The notes under the pieces: generated by a model | The model's database searches: none | What the model was told of the DNA's origin: nothing | What the model saw: only the letters and a program-made list of their open reading frames with translations | Shown here: positions 57,987-64,000 of the stretch, in pieces | Position numbering within the stretch: the first letter of the stretch is position 1 | Layout: the number at the start of each line of letters is the position of its first letter | NCBI RefSeq assembly: GCF_004795055.1 | Contig: NZ_SSBJ01000001.1 | Span: forward strand, 62,001-126,000 | DNA: 64,000 nt | Reading direction: 5' to 3' | Source: Streptomyces sp. A1136 | Lineage (GTDB): Bacteria; Actinomycetota; Actinomycetes; Streptomycetales; Streptomycetaceae | Made by a program: the position numbers and the translations under genes

Positions 57987-58741
57987 CAGGGGAGCCGCGG
58001 CGCGAGGGCCGTCCAGGCGTCGACGGCCGCCCTGAGGGGGTCGTCGGCCGCCAGGTGGGCCCGGACCAGGGTCATCCAGGGCAGCAGGTTCTTGATCCGG
58101 CGCAGGCGCAGGATGCGCTCCCGTGGGAGGTCCCGCCAGACCCGGGCCTCGGCCGCCGCCCGCGCCGGGGTCAGGTCGATCAGTGCCAGCACCTCGCGGC
58201 ACAGCTCGGCGGGGTCGCCTCCCGGGCCGGGCCCGAACCGCTCGATGAGGTAGCCCCGTACCGCCGCCCGCTCGACCCCGCGTTCCACGGCGTCCCGGTG
58301 CTCCACCCGGGCGACCGCGGCCAGGGCCACCCGGCCCCAGCGCAGCCGCACCGCGTCGGGCAGCGACTCGTCGTGCATCCGGGCCACGGCGAGGGCGCGC
58401 AGGGGGCCCGGGTGCGGTTCCTCGCGCAGCGGCGGATCGGTGGCCAGCCAGGTCTCCAGGTCGTCCAAGGCGTGCCCGGCGGGCGGTACGCAGGTCAGCA
58501 CCTGCCCCCGGGAAAGGAGCGCGACCATCGGCCCGGTGAGGTGGACCCGCGCCGCGTGCGGGGGATCCACGAAGTCCCGGGGCGCTCCCCACGCCTCGAT
58601 GCGGGCCAGACCGAGCCGCAGGCCCCCGGCGGTGTACACCTGGCCGGCCCGCGCGGTCCCGCCGACGACGCGGACGACGCACACCCCGCCCGAGACGTCG
58701 GCCTCCTCGACGGAGTACACCTGCAACTCGGCGATCGGCAT
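57986..58741 (-). CDS. Hypothetical protein
   Basis: 251 residues. The N-terminal 90 residues are beta-rich (MPIAELQVYSVEEADVSGGV, RAGQVYTAGGLRLGLARIEA, RVHLTGPMVALLSRGQVL) and recall the small barrel of translation-factor domain II-like proteins; the remainder is helical and Arg-rich (ERGVERAAVRGYLIERFGPG, VWRDLPRERILRLRRIKNLL). I do not recognise a family. No signal peptide or membrane helix. The start has a weak upstream purine run. Confidence 0.7.
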   Translation of the reverse strand: MPIAELQVYSVEEADVSGGVCVVRVVGGTARAGQVYTAGGLRLGLARIEAWGAPRDFVDPPHAARVHLTGPMVALLSRGQVLTCVPPAGHALDDLETWLATDPPLREEPHPGPLRALAVARMHDESLPDAVRLRWGRVALAAVARVEHRDAVERGVERAAVRGYLIERFGPGPGGDPAELCREVLALIDLTPARAAAEARVWRDLPRERILRLRRIKNLLPWMTLVRAHLAADDPLRAAVDAWTALAPRLP

Positions 58742-58819
58742 CCGTCCCCCCTTCCACCGGCCCCGGCCGACTCCGGCCCGCCCCGGTCTGCCTCCGGCCC
58801 GGAGGCTACCGCCCCGCGC

Positions 58820-59784
58820 TCACGCCCGCGACGGCCCTTCCAGGACCAGGCGGATCTCCGTGACCTCGTAACCGGCGCGGTCGAACGCGGCGGCCATCGG
58901 GATGTTCACGGTGTCGGTCGTCGCGGTGACGCGCCGGGCGCCCTGGGCCGCGTGGAAGCGGGTGATCTCCGCGAGGATCTCGTCGATCAGGCCCTTGCCG
59001 CGTTGTTCCGGCACGACCCCGAGGTAGCCCACGTTGCGGTGGTAGGGGGTCGCGGAGGGAACCGCCACGCCGGCCAGGGTGCCGTCCGGCAGCTCCGCCA
59101 GCCGCCACCAGGAGCGTTCGCCGGGACAGTCGCGGTAGAACTCGACGTCCTCCCGGGCCAGTCGGCCGGCGTCCATGGAGCGCAGCTCCGTGCGGGTGTG
59201 CACGTCCAGGCTGCCCACCGAGACGCGGGCGAACGCCTCCACGAACTCCGCGTCCGTGCCCTCGCGGAACACCAGCCGTCCGCCGGCTCCCGGGGCTCCC
59301 GCGGCCGGGGACGCCCCCGGCGCCGGCTCGGGGCGGGTCCACTCGTAGGCAGGCGCTCGATCACGCTGGTCAGCCCCGCCCTGTACGCCGCCTCCCGGCG
59401 CCAGGCGACGGCCTCGGCGAGGTCGGGGCCGGCACGCCGGTCGCGGGGCAACGAGATGTTGTAGACGGGGAGGCTCCCGAACGCCGCGTGTCCGGCGGCG
59501 AGCAGGCCGGCGGCGACGGTCGCCGGATCGGCGACCGTGGCCCGGACCTGGAGGCAGTCGAGCGCGACGGGCCGCTCACTGTCCTCACGGCCCCACCACA
59601 GGGCCCGGGCGAGGACTTCGCCTCCCTCGTCCTCGGCGAACCAGATCCACTCGGGCCGCAGTCGCCCCGCGGCCATTTCCTCCCGGACGCGGTCGGCGGC
59701 GAGGGCTTCGAGGGGCCCGTCGGCGGGATACGTGAGGGCGCGGTCGATGTCCGTGGGGTCTGCGGTCGCAGCGCGGAATGGCAT
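58820..59784 (-). pseudogene. GNAT-family N-acetyltransferase interrupted by a frameshift
   Basis: Read from ATG 59784, the first part (MPFRAATADPTDIDRALTYP to YRAGLTSVIERL) is coding, then near 59349-59351 the frame breaks. Reading continues in the -1 frame as YEWTRPEPAPGA and then RLVFREGTDAEFVEAFARVS, ELPDGTLAGVAVPSATPYHR, NVGYLGVVPEQRGKGLIDEI (the acetyl-CoA-binding Q/R-x-x-G-x-G/A motif), to the stop at 58820. One base restored there would give a 321-residue two-part GNAT. The 3' part could still be translated alone from ATG 59272 (150 residues, complete motif A). Either a true recent mutation or a sequencing error. Confidence 0.8.
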
Positions 59785-59901
59785 CCGCCGATGATCACCC
59801 GACGGAACGTCCCCCACCAGGGATTTCCCGGATCGACGGGGGTCCGGGAAGGGGTACGCCGGGCAGGAGGACTCCGGCATGCGGTCTCCCGGTCCGGAAC
59901 G

Positions 59902-59941
59902 GCCGGTGGCCGGTCTCCCCGCGGGGAGACCGGCCACCGGC
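59902..59941. terminator. Hairpin after the bkd operon
   Basis: Perfect 19-bp inverted repeat, arms 59902-59920 and 59923-59941, with only two bases between arms, 16 bases beyond the E2 stop codon on the minus strand. Confidence 0.88.
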
Positions 59942-59956
59942 GCCGCGTACGTCCTG

Positions 59957-61420
59957 TTACGACCAGGTGACGAGGCGGCGGGGGTGTTCCAGGACCGCCG
60001 CGATGTCGGCCAGGAAGCGGGAGCCGAGCTCGCCGTCGATCAGACGGTGGTCGAACGACAGCGCCAGCGTGGTGACCTGCCGCGGCTTGACCTTGCCCTT
60101 GTGGACCCACGGCTGGAGCTTGATCGCGCCGACCGCGAGGATCGCGGACTCGCCGGGGTTCAGGATGGGCGTACCGGTGTCGACGCCGAAGACGCCGACG
60201 TTGGTGATGGTGATCGTGCCGTTCTGCATGTCGGCCGGGGAGGTCTTGCCGTCGCGGGCCGTGGCGACCAGCGAGGACAGGGCCTCGGAGAGCTCGGGCA
60301 GCGTCTTGGCGTGGGCGTCCTTGATGTTCGGGACGATCAGGCCGCGCGGGGTCGCCGCCGCGATACCGAGGTTGACGTAGTGCTTGAGCACGATCTCCTG
60401 GGCCGCTTCGTCCCAGGACGCGTTGACGTCCGGGTTGCGGCGGATGGCCACCAGGACGGCCTTGGCGATCAGGAGCAGCGGGTTGACCCGCAGACCCGCG
60501 AGGTCCGGGTCCTCCTTGAGCTGCTGTACCAGCTTCATCGTGCGCGTCACGTCGAGGGTGATGAACTCGGTGACGTGCGGGGCGGTGAAGGCGGAGCCGA
60601 CCATCGCCTGGGCGGTGACCTTGCGGACGCCCTTGACCGGGATACGGGTCTCGCGCGCCATCGCGTCGGCCGGGACCGGGGCGGGTGCCTGGGCGGCGGC
60701 CGGAGCCTGGGCGGCGGCCGGGGCGGCCGGGGCCTGGACCGGCGCGGCGGCCTGCGGGGCGACGGCGGCGGACGCGGCGGCGTGCACGTCCTCGCGGGTC
60801 ACGACGCCCCCCTCGCCGGTGGGGACCACCGTGGCGAGGTCGACGCCGAGGTCCTTGGCGAGCTTGCGGACCGGCGGCTTGGCGAGCGGGCGCTCGGTGA
60901 CCCCGAGGGCGGTGCCGTTGCCGTTGCCGTTCCCATTGCCGTTGCCGTTCAGCGCCGCCGTCCCGCTCTGAGCGGGGACGGCGGGGACGGCCGGGGCCGC
61001 CGGCGAGCCCGCTGCCGCGGCCTTGCGCGGTCGGCGCTTCGTGGAGGCGGTGGACACGCCGTAGCCGACCAGGACGGGTTGGCGCGCCTCGGCGGCCGGC
61101 TCCTGACCGGCGGCCGGGGAAGCGGCCGGGGCGGCGGCTGGGGCGGCCACCTCCTGGGCCGGGGCCTCGGCGGCCCCGCCCTCGGTCCGCACCGAGATGA
61201 TCACCTGGCCGACGTCGACCGTGGTGCCCTCCTCGAAGAGGAGCGCGTGCACGGTCCCGTCGAAGGGGATCGGCAGCTCCACGGCCGCCTTCGCCGTCTC
61301 CACCTCGCAGACGACCTGCCCGTCGGTGACCGTGTCACCCGGCTGGACGTACCACTTGAGGATCTCGGCCTCGGTGAGGCCCTCGCCCACATCGGGCATC
61401 TTGAATTCGCGGATCGTCAC
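59957..61420 (-). CDS. bkdC: Branched-chain 2-oxoacid dehydrogenase E2 (dihydrolipoamide acyltransferase)
   Basis: 487 residues. One lipoyl domain (about 1-80) with the lipoylated Lys in VCEVETAKAAVELPIPFDG, a Pro/Ala-rich linker, a peripheral subunit-binding domain (about 165-205; PVRKLAKDLGVDLATVVPTG), a second Ala/Pro linker, and the catalytic domain ending with LALSFDHRLIDGELGSRFLA (catalytic His and Asp). A (Asn-Gly)-repeat precedes the subunit-binding domain. It transfers the branched acyl group to CoA, giving the isobutyryl-, isovaleryl- and methylbutyryl-CoA used for fatty acids and polyketides. Third gene of the bkd operon, 10 bases after E1beta. Confidence 0.95.
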   Translation of the reverse strand: MTIREFKMPDVGEGLTEAEILKWYVQPGDTVTDGQVVCEVETAKAAVELPIPFDGTVHALLFEEGTTVDVGQVIISVRTEGGAAEAPAQEVAAPAAAPAASPAAGQEPAAEARQPVLVGYGVSTASTKRRPRKAAAAGSPAAPAVPAVPAQSGTAALNGNGNGNGNGNGTALGVTERPLAKPPVRKLAKDLGVDLATVVPTGEGGVVTREDVHAAASAAVAPQAAAPVQAPAAPAAAQAPAAAQAPAPVPADAMARETRIPVKGVRKVTAQAMVGSAFTAPHVTEFITLDVTRTMKLVQQLKEDPDLAGLRVNPLLLIAKAVLVAIRRNPDVNASWDEAAQEIVLKHYVNLGIAAATPRGLIVPNIKDAHAKTLPELSEALSSLVATARDGKTSPADMQNGTITITNVGVFGVDTGTPILNPGESAILAVGAIKLQPWVHKGKVKPRQVTTLALSFDHRLIDGELGSRFLADIAAVLEHPRRLVTWS

Positions 61421-61430
61421 AGGGCTCTCC

Positions 61431-62411
61431 TCAGTACGCCAGCGAGCGGTCGACGGCGTCGAGCACCCTGTCCAGGCCCGGCAGATACTCGTCCTCCAGG
61501 CGGGCCGGCGGGTACGGCGCGTGGAAACCGCCCACGCGCAGCACCGGGGCCTCCAGGTGGTAGAAGCACCGCTCCGTGATGCGAGCGGCGATCTCCGAAC
61601 CCACGCCCAGGAACACCGGGGCCTCGTGGACGATCACCAACCGGCGGGTGCGCTCGACCGAGGCCTGCAACCCGTCGAAGTCGATCGGGGACATCGACCG
61701 CAGGTCGACGACCTCCACCGACTTGCCCTCCTCGGCGGCCGCGGCCGCCGCCTCCAGGCAGACCTTCACCATCGGGCCGTAGGCGGCCAGCGTGAGGTCC
61801 GTGCCGGACCGCGCCACCCGGGCGGCGTGCAGGGCGTCCGGGATCGCCTCGACGTCGACCTCGCCCTTGTCCCAGTAGCGCCGCTTCGGCTCGAAGAAGA
61901 TCACCGGGTCGTCGCTGAGGATCGCCTGCTGGAGCATCCAGTACGCGTCGCTCGCGTTCGACGGCGAGACCACCTTCAGGCCCGGGACGTGCGCGAACAG
62001 CGTCTCCGGGGACTCGCTGTGGTGCTCGACCGCGCCGATGCCGCCCGCGTAGGGGATGCGGATGACGACCGGCATCTTGATCTTGCCGAGCGAGCGCGCG
62101 TGCATCTTCGCGAGCTGCGTGACGATCTGGTCGTAGGCGGGGAAGACGAACCCGTCGAACTGGATCTCCACGACCGGGCGGTAGCCGCGCAGGGCCAGGC
62201 CGATGGCGGTACCGACGATGCCGGATTCGGCGAGCGGGGTGTCGATGACCCGCTCCTCGCCGAAGTCCTTCTGCAGACCGTCGGTGATACGGAAGACCCC
62301 GCCGAGCTTGCCGACGTCCTCGCCCATGATCAGGACCTTGGGGTCCGTCTCCAGGGCCTTGCGCAGCGAGTCGTTGAGCGCCTTCGCGATGGTCAGCTTC
62401 TGTACGGCCAT
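61431..62411 (-). CDS. bkdB: Branched-chain 2-oxoacid dehydrogenase E1 beta subunit
   Basis: 326 residues from ATG 62411, with GGGGAG eight bases upstream; an in-frame GTG at 62420 overlapping the E1alpha stop (GTGA) is an alternative. Typical E1beta blocks: LIMGEDVGKLGGVFRITDGL, RVIDTPLAESGIVGTAIGLA, PVVEIQFDGFVFPAYDQIVT, PYAGGIGAVEHHSESPETLF and the C-terminal VEVVDLRSMSPIDFDGL. It contributes to the thiamine-diphosphate site at the alpha/beta interface. Co-transcribed with E1alpha and E2. Confidence 0.96.
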   Translation of the reverse strand: MAVQKLTIAKALNDSLRKALETDPKVLIMGEDVGKLGGVFRITDGLQKDFGEERVIDTPLAESGIVGTAIGLALRGYRPVVEIQFDGFVFPAYDQIVTQLAKMHARSLGKIKMPVVIRIPYAGGIGAVEHHSESPETLFAHVPGLKVVSPSNASDAYWMLQQAILSDDPVIFFEPKRRYWDKGEVDVEAIPDALHAARVARSGTDLTLAAYGPMVKVCLEAAAAAAEEGKSVEVVDLRSMSPIDFDGLQASVERTRRLVIVHEAPVFLGVGSEIAARITERCFYHLEAPVLRVGGFHAPYPPARLEDEYLPGLDRVLDAVDRSLAY

Positions 62412-62416
62412 GGTGG

Positions 62417-63616
62417 TCACTCCCCGCCTTCGAAGGACGCGAGGTAGGCGGCGAACTGGGCGCGCTCCTCGTCGACGAGCGCGTGCCCGTCCGCGTAGAC
62501 GTTCTCGAAGATCGCCATGGTGTCCGGGTCGGGCATGGCGCGCACGACCTCGCGCACCCGCTTGCCCAGCGTCTCGCTCTCCTCCTCCAGCCGCGCGAAG
62601 AACGCCTCGTCGGCGCCGCCCGTCGCGAGGAGGTGGGCCTTCAGGCGCAGGATCGGGTCCTTGGCCTCCCAGGCCGCCGTCTCCTCGTCGCGCCGGTACT
62701 TCGTCGGGTCGTCGGAGGTGGTGTGCGCGCCCATGCGGTAGGTGAACGCCTCGACCAGGGTCGGGCCCTCGCCGTTGCGCGCCCGCTCCAGCGCCCAGCG
62801 GGTGACCGCCAGGCAGGCCAGGACGTCGTTGCCGTCGACGCGGACGCCCGGGAAACCGAAGCCCTGGGCCCGCTGGTAGAGCGGCACGCGCATCTGGCGC
62901 TCGGTGGGCTCGGAGATCGCCCACTGGTTGTTCTGGCAGAAGAACACGACCGGGGAGTTGTACACCGCCGAGAAGGTGAACGCCTCGGCCACGTCACCCT
63001 GACTGGACGCACCATCACCGAAATAGGCGATGACCGCGGAGTCCGCACCGTCCTTGGCCACGCCCATCGCGTACCCGGTCGCGTGCAGCGTCTGGGAGCC
63101 GATGACGATCGTGTACAGGTGGAAGTTGTTGGTGTTCGGGTCCCAGCCACCGTGGTTCACGCCGCGGAACATGCCGAGCAGATTGGTCGGGTCGACCCCG
63201 CGGCACCACGCGACACCGTGCTCGCGGTAGGTGGGGAAGACGTAGTCGTCGTCGCGCAGCGCCCGGCCGGAGCCGATCTGCGCGGCTTCCTGACCGAGGA
63301 GCGAGGCCCACAGGCCCAGCTCGCCCTGACGCTGCAGGGCGGTCGCCTCGCCGTCGAAACGGCGGGTCAGGACCATGTCGCGGTAGAGCCCGCGCAGGTC
63401 CTCGGTGGTGATGTCGGCGACGTAAGGGGCGAACCGCGCGCTGTCGGCGCTCTCGACCCGTTCTCCCTCGGGCGTCAGCAGCTGTACGAGCTGAGGCTCG
63501 GCGTCGTGCGGCTGTGCGGTGGCAGCGGCGGTCTTGCGGGCGCTCTCGGCGCCGGCCGCCCGCTTGGTGCCGCTGCTGCGTCGCGGCTTGCGCGCGGCAG
63601 TGCTCTCCACGGTCAC
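62417..63616 (-). CDS. bkdA: Branched-chain 2-oxoacid dehydrogenase E1 alpha subunit
   Basis: 399 residues from GTG 63616, preceded by GGAGGAG. The first 45 residues are a basic, Ala/Lys/Arg-rich extension. The thiamine-diphosphate motif spans YFGDGASSQGDVAEAFTFSA to FFCQNNQWAISEPT (GDG...NN). Substrate-channel blocks LLGQEAAQIGSGRALRDDDY and MGAHTTSDDPTKYRRDEE are present. It decarboxylates the 2-oxoacids from Val, Leu and Ile. First gene of the operon; no E3 gene is adjacent, so lipoamide dehydrogenase must come from elsewhere. Confidence 0.96.
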   Translation of the reverse strand: MTVESTAARKPRRSSGTKRAAGAESARKTAAATAQPHDAEPQLVQLLTPEGERVESADSARFAPYVADITTEDLRGLYRDMVLTRRFDGEATALQRQGELGLWASLLGQEAAQIGSGRALRDDDYVFPTYREHGVAWCRGVDPTNLLGMFRGVNHGGWDPNTNNFHLYTIVIGSQTLHATGYAMGVAKDGADSAVIAYFGDGASSQGDVAEAFTFSAVYNSPVVFFCQNNQWAISEPTERQMRVPLYQRAQGFGFPGVRVDGNDVLACLAVTRWALERARNGEGPTLVEAFTYRMGAHTTSDDPTKYRRDEETAAWEAKDPILRLKAHLLATGGADEAFFARLEEESETLGKRVREVVRAMPDPDTMAIFENVYADGHALVDEERAQFAAYLASFEGGE

Positions 63617-63796
63617 GTGTGCTCCTCCGTCGGTCCGGCACCCGGGTTCTCCGGGGTCCAGTGCGGCTCACCTGTATGCGTACCCGCGCACGGGGTGGGT
63701 GCGAGGAAGGTACGGGATTCAGGCGTGACAGGTGCCCCGGCGAGTGCCCTGCGCAATGCACGTTACCCAGTGCCTCGCATAACTGCGAAACCCCGT

Positions 63797-63824
63797 TTGA
63801 CCTGCGATTTTGCTTGGATATCCA
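63797..63824 (+). promoter_or_regulatory. Vegetative-type promoter candidate
   Basis: TTGACC at 63797-63802, 16 bases, TATCCA at 63819-63824, resembling the principal sigma consensus. It reads toward the response regulator gene and its -10 element lies within the palindrome at 63813-63826. Confidence 0.45.
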
Positions 63825-63826
63825 AG
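63813..63826. promoter_or_regulatory. Perfect 14-base palindrome (CTTGGATATCCAAG)
   Basis: Perfect palindrome, extended by TTT on the left and AAA on the right with one mismatched pair, between the bkd operon and the response regulator. Lrp/AsnC-type regulators of branched-chain amino-acid catabolism use similar AT-centred sites; the actual regulator is unknown. Confidence 0.6.
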
Positions 63827-63941
63827 TAAATCGGCGGTTGCGGGAACAACCACTGGTCACAGCCTTGCAGGGGGCCGGAACAACGGCACGTTATCCCGGG
63901 TAACAGCGCCTGGGAAGGGGTGAGTGTGTGAAACTGACTCC

Positions 63942-64000
63942 GTGCCCGAAAACGGTAAAATCAAGGTATTCCTCCTGGACGACCACGAAGTGGTGCGCCG
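63942..64000 (+). CDS. Response regulator, N-terminal fragment (3' end outside window)
   Basis: The visible codons read MPENGKIKVFLLDDHEVVRR from GTG 63942. FLLDDHEVVRR is the start of a receiver domain, with the Asp-Asp metal pair, as in NarL/FixJ-type regulators. An in-frame GTG at 63924, closer to GGGAAGGGG at 63912-63920, may be the true start and would add six residues. The DNA-binding domain is outside the window, so the class cannot be confirmed. Confidence 0.85.
   Translation, partial: MPENGKIKVFLLDDHEVVR

Larger units (their letters stand above)
63617..63923. other. Divergent regulatory region of the bkd operon and a response regulator gene
   Basis: 307 bases without a gene. It contains the palindrome at 63813-63826, a forward promoter candidate overlapping it, and AT-richer sequence between 63775 and 63860. 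The ribosome-binding site of bkdA is next to 63617. Confidence 0.6.

Noticed and set aside
60900..60960. Asn-Gly repeat in the E2 linker as a separate repeat feature
   Set aside because: A short hexanucleotide run in a known flexible linker; ordinary for E2 proteins.

Overview
The window is high-GC actinobacterial DNA with strong G/C at codon third positions, many GTG/TTG starts, and typical actinomycete families: mycothiol-type maleylpyruvate isomerase, XRE/DUF397 pair, SpoIIE phosphatases, SigB/SigF-type sigma factor, F420-type PPOX enzyme, DUF5819/HTTM pair. Together they point to Streptomyces. Two perfect copies of the 14-bp palindrome GTTTCACGTGAAAC, the Streptomyces parS centromere site, lie at 26371 and 30384. 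This suggests an origin-proximal part of the chromosome; aspS and the branched-chain ketoacid dehydrogenase operon fit a conserved core region.

Layout, left half. 1-2123: tail of an unknown gene, then a DUF5819 + HTTM membrane pair. 2152-3831: TetR regulator divergent from an alpha/beta hydrolase, with two tandem inverted-repeat operators between them. 3898-9035: a minus-strand operon, read from high to low coordinates, of a cucumopine-synthase-like protein, a FAD oxidoreductase, a NodU/CmcH carbamoyltransferase, an SRPBCC protein and a histidine phosphatase; it looks like a small biosynthetic cluster I cannot match to a known product. 9397-11453: divergent from it, a WXG100-like protein, a large protein with a C-terminal amidase domain and a small membrane protein, read as a type VII effector/immunity module. 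11652-14606: membrane protein, secreted alkaline phosphatase with a PHO-box-like repeat, lipoprotein. 14676-19680: PP2C phosphatase + MASE1 protein, secreted S33 peptidase, stress-type sigma factor, and an anti-sigma-type ATPase overlapping the sigma gene tail to tail. 19930-20141 is a decayed SDR remnant. 20388-22999: class III aminotransferase and a uricase carrying a 12-residue in-frame insertion encoded by a palindromic element. 23057-25088: degenerate histidine phosphatase, cobalamin riboswitch, cbtB, cbtA.

Right half. 25354-32263: sortase-like protein lacking its catalytic residues, small proteins, FUSC transporter, VWA protein with Glu/Pro-rich repeats. 32356-34161: aspS. 34386-36626: PAS-GAF-PP2C-HATPase phosphatase. 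36811-40280: pirin, SseB-like protein, XRE/DUF397 pair, anti-sigma-type ATPase. 40348-44488: acyl-CoA dehydrogenase, a Cys/His-motif protein, M18 aminopeptidase. 44603-50588: NHL/thioredoxin protein, Uma2 nuclease, ATP-grasp-like protein, LURP-one-like protein, nitrilase family enzyme, mycothiol-dependent enzyme. 50680-52649: GntR + MFS operon. 52790-55897: papain-fold protein whose catalytic Cys is Gly, fused to propeller-like repeats, and a secreted Pro/Ala-repeat protein. 56194-59784: DUF1266 protein, PPOX enzyme, unknown protein, frameshifted GNAT gene. 59957-63616: bkd E1alpha-E1beta-E2 operon. The window ends inside a response-regulator gene.

I saw no tRNA, rRNA, CRISPR array or intact insertion sequence. 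Family names rest on motif recognition by eye; no database search was run.
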